From: Heterobasidion occidentale
Taxonomy: Eukaryota > Basidiomycota > Agaricomycetes > Russulales > Bondarzewiaceae
Length of the DNA stretch: 64,000 bases
NCBI GenBank assembly: GCA_039111635.1
Contig: JBCAQO010000011.1
Location: 1,116,001-1,180,000 of the forward strand
Reading direction: 5' to 3'
Numbering within the stretch: the first letter of the stretch is position 1; each line of letters begins with the position of its first letter. The translations under genes and the position numbers were made by a program. The notes under the pieces are model-generated. The model did no database searches. It was given only the letters and a program-made list of their open reading frames with translations, and was not told the origin of the DNA. Of the stretch, positions 11,988 through 23,525 are shown one piece after another.

Positions 11988-12431
11988 GAACAGTCCTTGA
12001 GTATTGATGATGTGGGCTAATGGTGGTCAGGAATCAGGATTGGACCGTCTTGAAGTAGGCTGAGCAATATCAGATATGTAAGAAAGCCCGATTGGCAATG
12101 AGCATGGCGAATTTCGTGACTTGAGAGAGTCAGAGAGAGCAAGGAACTTACGCACTTTCCACACCTGCTCATGCACCGCACTGCCGGCAACATCCGAATC
12201 GTCAACTCATCGTTATCCCAAGAACTTCCCCAGTATGCTGCGTCTTTCGTATTCTTGCATATTCGACGGCACGTGGGTGACCAACTCGTCCCGAGCACAG
12301 TTTCTCTCCGCCCTAAGCGCTAGCGATTAAAGTTGGCGCATCTCACAAATTTCAGAAGAATTGAATGTGAGGAAACTAGTAAGGATGGTTACATCTGACT
12401 GCATACACGTTTACCGACTGAAAGCAGTACC
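11988..12431. other. 5' flank of copy A, with a block repeated near 36.0 kb
   Basis: No gene is visible. Around 12183-12235 the sequence matches, in inverted orientation, the block at about 36003-36061: shared words include CATCCGAATC and TTATCCCAAGAACTTCC. The block therefore belongs to the inverted duplication that also carries F-box copies A and E. Confidence 0.6.
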
Positions 12432-14070
12432 TCAATTTAGGAATACCTGATTTAACCAATCCGGAATTGTAGTCTGCATTTGCTCTTGTCGTGATACGTT
12501 TGCATATAGGCCCGCCCGTTTCTCTTCATCCACCCACGCATCGTGTACTGTGTCGTAAGAAATGCCATCTCCCTTCGAGGTATGCTCGTCATCGCCCTTC
12601 AAGTTATGTTCGTCATCTCCCTTCAAGTCATGCTCGCCATCTTCATCAGCATTGTCATTGCATTCTAGGTCGTTGACACTGATCTCTTGGTGATCGTCCT
12701 GGTTCCCAATCTCATCCTCATCGTCATCACCTCGTCGATCTCTGGGCTGAGTCTCCCTGTCCTGCTGCGCGCACGCATCACTGTCCCGTTTGCTTCCATC
12801 CCCGTCGCTGACATAGTCGTCGCGGGCCCCGCCTGTGTTACTCTCGCTATTGTTCTCATTAGGATCGTCAACGTCAACGTCACCGTCATCGGCGTCGTGG
12901 TCGTGGTCGTGATCAATATCAATGTTGTTGTGGGATCTGGAGTCGTCTTTTTCCTCGTCAACGCTGCCGTCGTTGCTGAGTTCACAAACTTCACCATAGT
13001 CCTGGCTTCCACGTCCGTCATCGCTTTCCCCGCTCCCACTAGGGACAGAAAGAAAATCGATGATAGCAGTGGGCCATTGAACCCTTTCCCATAGCGTAAG
13101 CATCATGAACGCGTGTCTTTGTAGGGCGGAAAGGGCCAAAGCAGCCCTAAGATTGCTACGGATCGGGGATTCTCCGCTTGAATTGAATGAGCTGGGTCGA
13201 TCTGCGCCAGTCATAGGTATGCGATCGACTATACACGAGAGATACGCATAGGACAAGGTGCAATTAGACGTAGTCGCCATAGCTGGAGACGCAGTTGGAT
13301 ATGGAATGTGAGCAACGATGACCAGACCATCGGCGTCGTACAGTATTCCAAATATCATGAAGCATGGGGGTAGGGCGGAAGAAGAAACAAATGGGAGAGG
13401 AACCTTGATTTGAACATCTTGCTCGCAACGAAGACACCAGTTCAATAGATGCGCGTCCAAGCTTGATTGTATCATCTGAGAGAGATCACGAACTTTCTGA
13501 TCCATTGACGTCGGAGGGATTCTGGAAGACGTCGGACGAGAAGACACGTGCGAGGGCCACGGAGAAGGCCCCTTCATTCCTACGAGAAGTGCAGGTTCAA
13601 GAAGGTTTGCCTTCATGAGTTCTATGGGAGAGGGAGAGGGATTGAAAGAATCCATCAGAAGCCCAAATGCTTCCAATGGAGATCCACTGGTTCCCTGAAG
13701 CGGCGGCGGGAAGTCCAACTGGAGCTTACTGTACGTGATGAGTTGAGATCAGTCTTGGATGAGAAAGAACTCACGGAACTAGCGCGCAGCCTGGGGTTGT
13801 CAGAAAAAAACTTGGAATTGCAAATGCAGCATTATCTTCATCTCCTGGATACGTGACGATCTCGAGAAAGAATGGTAGAGCGTAGAAAGAATTCTTTGAA
13901 AATGGTGGGTCATCTTCCGATCGAGGGACAGAAGATTTGGGTGCGCGAAGTAAGAAATCTGGAGCGAATGATGAAAGATCATCATGTTTCGTTGCAAGTT
14001 GCGTGTCTGAGAGGGTAGTCATTTGTTTGTCGATGGGCTGCAACCAAGACATCAAGGCGGCTGAGTGCAT
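12432..14070 (-). CDS. hypothetical protein with long acidic His/Asp-rich tail
   Basis: Unrecognised. Two exons, 14070-13775 and 13728-12432, are joined across a 46-nt intron (GTGAGT...GTACAG), giving 530 residues. The first 300 residues look folded, with hydrophobic stretches such as PCFMIFGILYDADGLVIVAHI and ALALSALQRHAFMMLTLWERV. From about residue 330 the protein is strongly acidic and low in complexity (DIDHDHDHDADDGDVDVDD), ending with three tandem repeats of the type EHDLKGDD. There is no signal peptide. The long frames on the opposite strand at 12687-13094 are shadows of the acidic codons. The acidic tail could bind cations, histones or basic proteins; this is a guess. Confidence 0.6.
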
Positions 14071-14591
14071 CCATTCTTGCAGATTCCACGCAGTTGGCCT
14101 TCGAACTGGCTTTTGAAATTTGTCACTTTATTGGATGATTGCCATTCTGACGACGCAACACACCTTCCATTCCTCTGGTATGGCAAACGAATGAGAAGTC
14201 CAATGAAGTTTGAAATCTGCAAGGAAATCGAGTTGTGTCGAACATGCCGCGGCGATGCTTGAGATCAGTAAGTCAGTTGTCCCAACATAAGACCAATTCC
14301 TAGTCAAAAAACAAAGTCATGTTCGTCATCGCGAAGGGGCCACCGGAGAAAGCGAGTACGATTCGTGATTACCGGACCCAGTCACCCCAGCTCGAGCACA
14401 TAGCCTTTCTAAGCTGACTTGAAACGAGTCATTCATCTCGATGGAACGCGTTTCCATGCTCGAAAATACTGGCGGAAGTACGGTCGTGGAGATGGAAAGG
14501 AGCTTTTTCTGGTAGCACTGCGCGTTTGTGGGGTTCTGAGAAAATACGATCCGTTAGATAAGGTATAATTGAGAGTAATCGATAAACAGAT

Positions 14592-14661
14592 GTCACGCGG
14601 CGTGACTGGTATACGCTTCTTCTGCAGTCTTGCCACTGTCAGGCTGACAGTGGCAAGACTG
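14592..14661. repeat. two palindromes just upstream of the 14678 start codon
   Basis: 14592-14606 is a 15-bp palindrome (GTCACGC, central G, GCGTGAC). 14625-14661 is a perfect 37-bp palindrome with 18-bp arms and a 1-nt centre; part of the left arm (GTCTTGCCAC) is repeated again at 14661-14670. The larger one ends 16 nt before the ATG at 14678, so it may form a cruciform in DNA or a stable hairpin in the 5' leader. Confidence 0.8.
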
Positions 14662-14677
14662 TCTTGCCACAACCGTG

Positions 14678-16175
14678 ATGCCTGTCCTGATCGAAAACAC
14701 GCATCGTGCAATTTGTCACACTATTGAAGAGTGGCATCATCTCTATGGGATGAGCCCTGCTAAGCCGGGTAGCGCTCGCGCTTCGGATAAAGTACCACCA
14801 ACGCTCCAGTACGTAGCAAGTCCATCTTCACTGTTCTCCAAGAATACTTACACAGACGCTGTAGGCCACTTACAGATGGTCCTTACAGCTGGCTATTCGA
14901 GAGGAACCGCCTGATTGGTTATGATGGAAGAGCTGGGCTGAGCATTCAGAGCATAGTCAAGGTGATACAATCGCACGACATATACGCAATGCAACCCCTC
15001 GAGGTCCCGGAGGATTGGAAGGCAAGTAGGCCTGGTTCTTCGATTAAATATCCTCATTTCATTGCTTCCCCAGGACGCTCGCTCAAACGAGACTCTGGAC
15101 ATTACGGCTGCGTTGTTACGGACTGCGTTGTGCCAGTATGTGGACAATGTGCACAGTGCGTGGCCCGGCACCCCTGTGCTATTGTATAGGCCAAGGTCGC
15201 ATTTTGCGACTATACCTTATCCACAGCCAAATCTAACTCTGCACGAGTTGCGAGATCCGCACATGGCTTTGTACAGCGTCGAGTGGACCATCTTCAAGAT
15301 TTTGTGTAAGGGAAATAGTGGCGTGACCGGATACAGCGCGCTCGGTCCAAAGCTGTTTTACGATGCCCTATTACCTGCTATCTGTCATCAAATTCGAGGT
15401 TGCAGAGTACTAAGGTTTGTCCTATGCGCATTCTTATTTGACAGCAAGACCTTACTGAGCTGTTTCTAGATCCACTCCTATTGCCTTTCCATCCTACTCT
15501 GCCGATCATGGCTCTTCGACTTGCCTAGATTTTATCTGTCAACCCTCGATAAACGATGCCCTCAATGATCTCCCTGATGGATATGTACCGGTCCTATTTG
15601 CCGCCCATCATGTGGACACACTCCATCCATTCGAACTTGAGGAAATCTCGTACGTTCGTCCAGGACCACCGGAGCTCATGCCAGACAGAACACTGGGCCT
15701 CGTCAAACTGGCGAAGGTTTTTGAGCCTTCGTTACAGCTACTTGTTATGCACTTGACGAAGAAATATCGAATTAATGATTGTCAATGGCGCTCCGAGTGG
15801 AATGTAAGTAACTGCCCACGTCATCCGAAGAAAAAATCGACTGACGCGCCACCCTAGCCAATCATCGGCAAGAAAGATCCTGCATGGTCGAGGCCTCATG
15901 TGCCGGAGAAATATTTTTTCTTCGGCATGAATTACTCCGAAATCTCATGCATCATATACACCTTCTTCCCTCGCTATAAAGTAACCTCATCTGGACGAGT
16001 AGAGTGGGGATTCTGTTGCTACGAGGCATATTACCCGTGGCCCACTGGCGGGATCGACCCATCGTATCGTGTACACTTGATCAACACATTTCTGAGGATT
16101 CAACGCCATACCATGGAGCTTGTCGAGCTTTTCAAAGATGTCTCTCGTTCATTAGGGAACGCCAAACTCGTGTAA
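14678..16175 (+). CDS. uncharacterised fungal protein, family member 1
   Basis: I do not recognise the family. Splicing gives one long frame: the ATG at 14678, a donor GTACGT in the codon series for PPTL, acceptor CTTACAG before HWLFERNRLIGYDG, a GC-AG intron at 15022-15073, a third intron before STPIAFPSYSADHG and a fourth before PIIGKKDPAWSRP. The end is KDVSRSLGNAKLV. No signal peptide or obvious catalytic motif is visible. It is paralogous to the next gene: both have a PEDW/PDSW element, then a helical region, a WPG motif (SAWPGTP / LLWPGKS), and a C-terminal block pairing an aromatic-rich strand (FFFGMNYSEISCIIYTFFP) with a W-x-F-C-C motif. The protein is probably cytosolic or nuclear. 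Confidence 0.6.
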
Positions 16176-16428
16176 TACCACATCTGTAACAACATATCAT
16201 TGAAATCACCTGTCTGAAGTAGTAAGCCCTCGACGTTTGAGTAGCTGAGTAATGTCCGATCGATTAATAGCAATGCGGCTGTTCATAGATCTTGATACCA
16301 ATCAGCCCTACATGCAACGCATCGCTCCACGCTGCCCTCATACCTCATACTATCCCCTATCATCCAGAGGATTCGGAGACGATCACCAATGTATCCCGTC
16401 TCTGAGCTAGAGCAGTAAGCAATCAGAC

Positions 16429-18792
16429 ATGAAGCTATATCATATGGGGAATCTATCATGCGCTGACATCGTATTGTCCAGACACAACCTTCGTATAGCC
16501 CAGGACCGCGTGCCAAACATCCATGGACAAGAAGATATACAAACGAACCTGAATGTAGAGAGGTCGCGCATCTACGAGAATCCCGAAGCATCTGGCCTCG
16601 TGCGTAAAGAGAGGGCCGATCCGGCGGACGACAAATATTGGGACTATATCAACGATCAGTCTGGGGCCAAAGTATGGCAGCGCGTTCATGGGGTCTTATG
16701 GCGCATCACACGCGCAGTAACTTCTGAAGGGAACAAATCAGCGATAACCGCTAGGTAAGTAGTTTCAAACTTCCGAGAACGCTTCACACTATTTAGCGTA
16801 ATTAGCAATGTTCGCCAGTCAGATCTGATTCTCCAATACGGTTGGAAATTTATCAACCTCAAAACTAGTCCGGGTCCAATTTCAAAGCGCATTTGGCAAT
16901 GAACCTGGAATTCACTCATCCTTCAAGTCCGTTCGCACTCGCGCACAGAAAATCCTGAAGGATGTAGTGAAAAAGACGCTAGTCATACCGGATTCATGGC
17001 CAGTGCGTACCTTAATTTCCCCTTTCTTCTGATGCCTGTAAATTCTCCTCATAGAACATGTCGGATAACGACCTGAACATCAACGATGCACACGAAGTCA
17101 CACAAGCTGTACTGAAGGCCCACATCATAATGCTAGAGAACGATCTCGGCAGTGACATCATTCGTATCGACGACATCGACAAATATCAAGATCCAACGAC
17201 TGAAGAGGAGGCTTCGAGCGAGGATGTGATCACGCTCAGATTATGGGACAATACGAGCTCCAACGCAGACACTGAAGAAATGCAGCTGTATATCGCATTT
17301 AATGCGTTATACACGCTGCTGTGGCCCGGGAAATCTAGTGTTGCCTCGGAACTCGCTGTTGAACGTATCATCGGCATCATCATCGCACCACATCTTGAGC
17401 TCAGAGACTGTGAAACTTTGTCGTACGTGCTATACCGCTTTTTGAATTGTCAATGCCAATTAACAGTAACATCAGAGGACAGTCTGTGAGATCGTCCCTG
17501 ATCCTTGGATGCTTTGGCTCTTTTGCTTCGGCCGATATCTGCACAAAGATGGTCTTCAAACCTCCAGTCGACACTGATGGTAACATCCTCCCGAAATATG
17601 ATGATATGACTGTTCTTCAACCTGTCATATTTGGTGCTGAAGCGAAGCAGAGTCTCAGCATTCATGAAGAGAAGCCCACTCCACCTCCCTCTAGACCCAT
17701 TGGTAACAAAACGATGCATCGCGCCTCAGCTCAGCTTGCCTTCTTATTTCAAGGAACATTAAAGATCTTTATTGGCCACCTTTGCGAGCTCGCGGAGTCT
17801 GATATCGATAAGAACTTGAAAAGTACATTTCCGGGCTGGAATTCATTGTCGCTCGAGGCACAGCTGAAAGAGAAAGTGTCCCGGGTCAATTGGACTGGCG
17901 TGGTGGTATGTGTGATCAGAAATTTTACCAAAACAAAATTGCTAAACGCGATGTCAAGATCCCTGACTGGATGTTCTGCTACGGCATCGGATACGATTTT
18001 GCCGGTTTTACCATTTATACCTATTACCCCGCTCTCCTCGTCATAAAAGGAAGGCCTCAGTGGGTGTTCCATTGCTGCCAGATGCAAACTGACTTCGAGG
18101 GAGTGTTTCAACATTATGATGCAGGAGACCGTGTCCAGGCTGTGAAGACTCTGCTGGCGATGCGAAGACATTCTCATTTCCTTGCCAAAACCCTCAGAGG
18201 TCCTAATAAGCTACGTTTCCCAGAGCAATTCATAATGGTGGTCAAAAAAATGGAAGAGCAGGATAGAGCGAAGAAGCACGACCAAGCGGAGGCCAGAAAA
18301 CAGAGTCGACAGACGAAATCTCAAAATGATGTCAAAAACTCGTCGACGAAAGCTGCGTCCTCGAAGGCCGAGAAAGTCGTTCCAAGTGAGGAGAGGGAGG
18401 GGACCTCTTCCCAATCAAAGGGAAAGCAGGCTTCACGATCGCGGAGAGAGAACATCAAGCTCGGAACTATTATGGAGGATGAAGAGGAGGCGAAGAAGGT
18501 CTACAGGAAAGCACCCAAGCGAGATGGGGTAGAACCTGTGGAGGACACGAAGGGCCAAGGAGTGGAAAGGAGAAGGGGGTCTACCTCGAAGGCCAAGAAG
18601 GCACAAAAACAGGACGAAGACGGCGAGTATATCTCGACGAGCAAGGATCACGTGAAGGAGGGGTACGAGGCCCCGAAAACCAGGAAAATTCACATGAAAT
18701 ATAGAGAGGATAGCGAAAGAGAGACTGGTGATGCAACTGGTGACGGAAAGGCAGCAGACGATCTCAGTGGAGATTCGAGCGTTGGCGCGTAA
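16429..18792 (+). CDS. uncharacterised fungal protein, family member 2, with basic tail
   Basis: Tandem paralog of the gene at 14678, on the same strand with about 250 bp between them. The well-supported part begins with LVIPDSWP, continues across an intron (17003-17055) into MSDNDLNINDAHEVTQ, then through introns near 17424-17464 and 17907-17959 into IPDWMFCYGIGYDFAGF and W-V-F-H-C-C, matching member 1. Unlike member 1 it carries about 200 extra C-terminal residues of Lys/Arg/Glu-rich low-complexity sequence (KKMEEQDRAKKHDQAEARK, RKAPKRDGVEPVEDTKGQG). The first exon (16429-16754) and the join to SAFGNEPGIHSSF are uncertain because a long intron with an AAAG acceptor has to be assumed. The tail could carry nuclear-localisation or nucleic-acid-binding signals. 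Function unknown. Confidence 0.55.
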
Positions 18793-18825
18793 GGATCGTA
18801 TACTGCGTACTTGTCCTTAGATAGA

Positions 18826-20390
18826 TCATATCAATCCATATGCATGCAGTGCCACAGACGAAATGGCAACTAACAACAATTTCTTGAAATGAAGGCATCT
18901 GTGTCGGGAGTATTCACCACACCTTGGCGTCCATAACCTGAGGGGCGTATGAGCAGGGAGACTCGATCCACCATTCGCCTTCACACACCACCACAGCATT
19001 CTCGGCGACTTCAGCTGTACCTTAGCCTTTGACATATCATCTTCCAGACACGATGGTGAGGTAGCAAGGTGCTCCAACTCATTGCTGACGGTCTCGAATC
19101 TGTCAGCGAGTGCTGGGTTAATGGCCCGAAGTTCCAGGACGGGCTGCCTGTAACCCTTCATCCTGGACCAAAGCAAGGCTCGTCCTTGCTCCAGCATCTC
19201 GATCGCGACATCCAGCTGGCCCTTGCCAATAGCAGACAATGCAGCATCAACTGCAAGCGAAGAAGAGTTCCTAGTGAGGGAGTTCCACTGCAGCTCCAAG
19301 CTGGGACTGATGGCAAGACCACGCTGGACAAGGGCCAAACATTTTACGTATGCTGAAAGAAGAGAGCTGTGTTGGAACTCGCGAGCCGACCGTACCCACG
19401 ATTGCGCAGTTGAGAGCTGCTGCCTCACGTCAGTAAATCGGCTTTCAGTTGCAATGGCAAACATATGGAAGGCCTCGTTGAGACCATCCTTTCTGGATAT
19501 TGCTTGGAAGCGAGCCAGCAAGCTGCTAGAAAGACCAGCAAGGCAAAATATATGTAGAGAAGAGCCGGCAGGACATATTGCAAGTGCTTCGCGCTGATAT
19601 TCTATGGACTTTTCAATATCTTGCAGCTCCCCTGCACGCTCGAACCGAGAATGCAAGCTGTTTGCGAGGTTGTTGAGGATCTCAGAGCGATAAGAAGAAT
19701 GAAGGGGTCTGAGAGACAGCGCTTCGCGATCCAATTCTATCGCTTCCTCCAGGTCCTGCAGCTGCCCTGTCTGCTTGAAACGAGACCGCAAGTCGATTGC
19801 GAGGTTGAATAGAGAGTTAGAGCGACCAGAATGACCAAGTCCTGCTTCTGTCTTGTCCCCTCGAAACGAGACCACAGATGAATTGCGAGTTTGTTGAGGG
19901 AGTCGAAGCGATCAGAATGGCCAAGGGGATGGAGAGCGAGCGCTTCGCGATCGAGATGAATGGCTTCATCGAGATCGTGCGTCGGCTCAGTCTGATCAAT
20001 GTTCAAGTTATGATCCATCCGTGACATTCAGAGTGATTAGAATCTCTGGAAAGTGCTTGACAACAGCCGATGAAGACTTACCATGCTGATCACGATGTCC
20101 TCTGTTCACTACCCGCAGTCCAAGTATGGTGTTTCCTCAACTGATTACGACGGACGATCAGACTATCGAAAAGATGAAAATGAATTTCCGAGAGTCACAT
20201 ACCAGGCTATGTGCGATGGGTGTATCGTCGGTCGGAAACCTCGAGGTTCCCGCTTACAGCAGCGTTCAGTGTCTGTAGACGCCGAAGTCCACATATCCCA
20301 ACATTTCCTTGATATATCAAAGCGCTCGAAATCGGCTGATATGTCACCATCTTTAGGCAGCGCTTTCCGCACGCGGTGAGAATCAAGCCA
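18826..20390 (-). pseudogene. TPR-CHAT gene copy lacking the CHAT domain
   Basis: Inverted, truncated partner of the TPR-CHAT gene at 31.9 kb. An exon starting after GATCAG on the minus strand (near 19995) encodes TPR-type repeats (DLDEAIHLDREALALHPLG, LQDLEEAIELDREALSLRP) and then the conserved linker (ARFQAISRKDGLNEAFHMF, VAIEMLEQGRALLWSRMKG, RFETVSNELEHLA). Between about 19830 and 19860 part of a repeat is missing and the frame shifts. After SCLEDDMSKAKVQ the similarity ends and the remaining residues do not match CHAT, so the protease domain is absent. Upstream non-repeat exons (20163-20390) still align at the DNA level with 31627-31800. It could still make a TPR-only protein of about 350 residues from 19875. 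Confidence 0.7.
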
Positions 20391-20408
20391 GCTATATATA
20401 TACGGCAT

Positions 20409-21045
20409 AGATCAATGTCTGAACTTGAACGAACACGTCGACAGGGCGATTAGAGTGTCGGCATTGGCCGGAGTGACGCCATTTGGGTAGGTTTGGTAGC
20501 GAGAAAGCATCGTAAGCCCAGATAGAGTCGTCACAGCTCGTCGCGGACAACGAGAAACTCAGAAGCCAGGCAGTGCTGCTTTCTGATCATCGCAGCACCC
20601 TGAGATGCTGCAGCTTCATCATCTGAGACTGTAAAAATAAGACCAAAGTCATCCGGGCAGTTGCAAGGAGGATGGTCATAGCTGCATCGACTCAAAGATG
20701 AGGGTGAGGGGAAGACAAGTACAGTGCGCGAGCTAAATCTTAGGGCGAGATGTCCTCGGGGGATTAGCACAGAGAGTACCAAGCAACTTGGTTGTGATGC
20801 TTTATGTTTTCTCGTAGGTGCGTACCATCCCTCTCTCCTCTCTCCGCCACTCTCTCCACCCCAGCACCATACGCGCGAACGACTCCACCGAACCCCACTG
20901 GCGAATGGCGCGAGAGCACCGAGATAGAGCTGATTGTGCTGCTCTTGCCGCCGCCAATGGCCTTGCCGTGCGTGTCACACATCCGCTCCTCTGCTTCGCG
21001 CGCACAGCCGCTCCTATCCATGCGTGTGGCTCTCTACCTCATCCC
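20409..21045. other. intergenic between TPR fragment and F-box copy B
   Basis: No supported gene. Near 20930-21010 the sequence resembles, in inverted orientation, the 3' end of copy D at 30920-30975 (both contain TAGGAGCGGCTGTGCG). This places it inside the inverted duplication. Confidence 0.5.
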
Positions 21046-22276
21046 TCAAGCTTCTGCTCTTCTGCTCGCTCGCGACCGAACCACCCGCCGAAACTCTCTA
21101 AGCGCTTGAAGATCGCCATCCTCAAACGGCAGGCGTATATGCCATGCTTCATACGATGGCCAATCGAGCCAACTCAGCTGTGCATATTTTAACGAGTCGT
21201 CCTCTCCGGAAAAGTCGGTGGTAAAGCCATTTTCATCGAACGGCTTGGACCGGACGACGAGCAACACCAGTGCCCCCAACTCTCGCGTAAAGTGGTTCCA
21301 TGTGTGCGACCACTCGCGTGGGATTCCTTGATCCCAGCTTTCTGCCGTGATGGCGCAATCGGCGAGCCACAGTTTCCGCAGGGTTTTTCGATGGCGTATG
21401 ATAAAGTCTTCGACATGCGTATCCTCGTTGAACAGGAATTTTTGCAATAAGAGGATCTCTAGCGCAGGGAAATTGGCCTGTGAGAAGTTGTGCTCAGGAA
21501 TGCAACCGGGGGAAATTTGGCCTTGAAGCCTTAGCGTGGTGAGGTTGTGTGAAAGGGAGCCAAGCATGCGATCCTGGATGGCTTCCTCCCAAAGATGGCT
21601 TCCTCCCAAAATTGGACATAGAAATCTTGAGTATTTGAGGTGTAGATATTGTGATCAGCAGTCAGGACGGCAAGGCTGGTCAGCGAGCGGAGAAGACCGC
21701 CAAACGATGGGGAATCATAGATGGGGTGGTACAGTGGCACTAATATGTTGATGGTGAGAGAAGTCAAAGAAGGTGAGGGCGATTGGCTTAATATTGCAGA
21801 GAGGATGGTCCACTGTATAGTTAGAGAATCCTTGTACGATGTATTCTCTGCCGCATATAATGACAACTCGAGGGCTTTGAGTCTCGGAAGCTCATGGATG
21901 CGGGTGAATGAGGAAGTGATGGCGTCCGTTATGAGGTCCGAGGTAGGCCTGTTTTCTGTGAAGAACGATTTTTGGCCTTAACTGTAACATGTATTCCGCA
22001 CTCGCTTCAATGTGAGCGAACAAACTTACTATGCTGGATTGTCCAGACGTCCTCAAATGTGATCGCTTCAATACATTCAGCGACCCTGTCGCATCCCAAT
22101 ATCTTGCCAAATGCAGAGGCACTCTTCAATGTACTCTTTATCGTGACGTGTCGGAAGAGACGGCGTGTGACCAGGGCGCAGAACGCCTTATTCACTGTGC
22201 GAATCTGCGCCAAGTCCGTACTGTTGGGAACTTCATCGACGATGGCATCGAGCAGCTCGTATGGTAGGGTGTCCAC
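21046..22276 (-). pseudogene. F-box-like family copy B, disrupted
   Basis: Closest to copy D, on the opposite strand. The first exon encodes DTLPYELLDAIVDEVP and VNKAFCALVTRRLFRHV, but the codon where other copies have ATG is GTG (22276-22274) and no in-frame ATG lies upstream in the flank I read. An intron joins to the second exon (TSDLITDAITSSFTRIHELP). Within exon 2 a 17-bp tandem duplication (21577-21593 and 21594-21610) repeats the codons for FWEEAI and shifts the frame. The sequence after it continues normally in the other frame (EEAIQDRMLGSLSHNL through FIIRHRKTLRKLWL) to a stop at 21046. It is best read as a recently disabled gene. Confidence 0.75.
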
Positions 22277-22723
22277 AGGGGGCACTTCGACGTTATCCTT
22301 GTGGGTTGTCGCAGACTGTCGCGGCAATCGATGTGACGTAGAGATACTGCAGCGAACTGTCTTGAGGTAAGCTGACTGTAAGGTGGCCCAAAATAGATCC
22401 TGGAGTTCGGTTAGCCTCCGTGGCTGACCTTACCACAGAAGACAGTTGTTCTGTGTACAAGAGAGTTTTGTATGGGATGAGAAAGTGTCGGAAGCCCAGC
22501 GGAGTCGTCTAGGACCACGAGGAAATATGACCAGCCATGACCGTCGCAGGAGGAAGACAAGCCGAGTGTGTGACGTAAGATGGAGGGCGGGGATGTCCTG
22601 GAGAGAGCAGGCGGGCAGACGAGCGGCTCTGTCTTGCTCTGTACCATTCCTCGCTCTCGTCGTTCGCTTGCTCACAGTCGCTCTTTCATCCACGTACCAT
22701 ACCCATCCATCGTCGCACGGACC

Positions 22724-23525
22724 ATGACCGACCTCACCGTGCTCTACATCCCCAACGCGCTGCCCGCGACACCCCCCACGCAAACCGGGCTGGGTCTCAG
22801 TCTTGCCTTTCCCCGCGCCCGTCGCACGCCCCCACGTCTGCCGTTCGCGTCTACCCCGATGGTCACCCTCGAAATGGTCGACCTGCCCACGCCCACCTCC
22901 GACCAACATGCCCTCTACCGCCAGCCCATCTCCCCCGTCCGCACCCGCGACCACTCCCTCCTCTCGCCCCCACCCAACTCGTTCACCTCCAGGCCGAGGC
23001 GACGTCCACATCCCACATCTGACCGTTCTGTGCCCCCGCGCCCTGCATCGGCACCGCCCCTGCCCCCGCCGCGCAGCGCGCCTTTGACCCCGAGCACGAC
23101 CACCCGATTCTCGTTCGACGCCAGCGGAGGCATCGGCGTCTTTGAGCATCCTACCCCGCGCCGTATTCCTCCCTCGCCCTATCGCGAGCGCGCCCCGTCC
23201 GAGCTCGTTCGTCCTGCCCCACCTCTTTGTACGTCCCGTTCCTCTTCCGCTCTCCGCACACTCCAATTCGCTGATCACCCCTCCATTCCTCGCAGGCCGC
23301 CCCAAAACCTTCTGGCGCCACACCTCCCGCTCCGGCGTCACCGCATCCGCTTACTCCCCCTCCTCCCACCTCGTACGCCGCGCCACCTTCGTCGCAGCAG
23401 GCCGCGACCGCGACGTCGCTTCCGACAAGCCCCCCGCGACCGCAGACCTCTCCGCCCTCTGCCTCGCGTCTCGCATTAGCGTCGTCCTCCTCCCGCCCCT
23501 CCCGCCCCTCGCCGCCTTCTCGTAG
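22724..23525 (+). CDS. hypothetical Pro/Ser/Arg-rich protein
   Basis: Two exons, 22724-23228 and 23296-23525, separated by a 67-nt intron (GTACGT...TCGCAG), give 244 residues. The sequence is rich in Pro, Ser and Arg (PPTQTGLGLSLAFPRARRT; RPHPTSDRSVPPRPASAPP) and is mostly disordered. An ordered C-terminal part follows the splice (RPKTFWRHTSRSGVTASAY) and ends in a hydrophobic ISVVLLPPLPPLAAF. I recognise no domain. It lies at the start of a GC-rich block whose next gene is the single-pass membrane protein on the same strand; many long antisense frames here are GC shadows. Confidence 0.55.

Noticed and set aside
12687..13094. Plus-strand frame rich in Val and Ile that resembles a membrane protein
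   Set aside because: It is the complement of Asp and His codons in the acidic tail of the minus-strand gene (GTC/ATC opposite GAC/GAT).
22430..23341. 303-codon minus-strand frame
   Set aside because: Gly/Arg-rich shadow of the Pro/Ser-rich gene at 22724; no domain and no sensible start.
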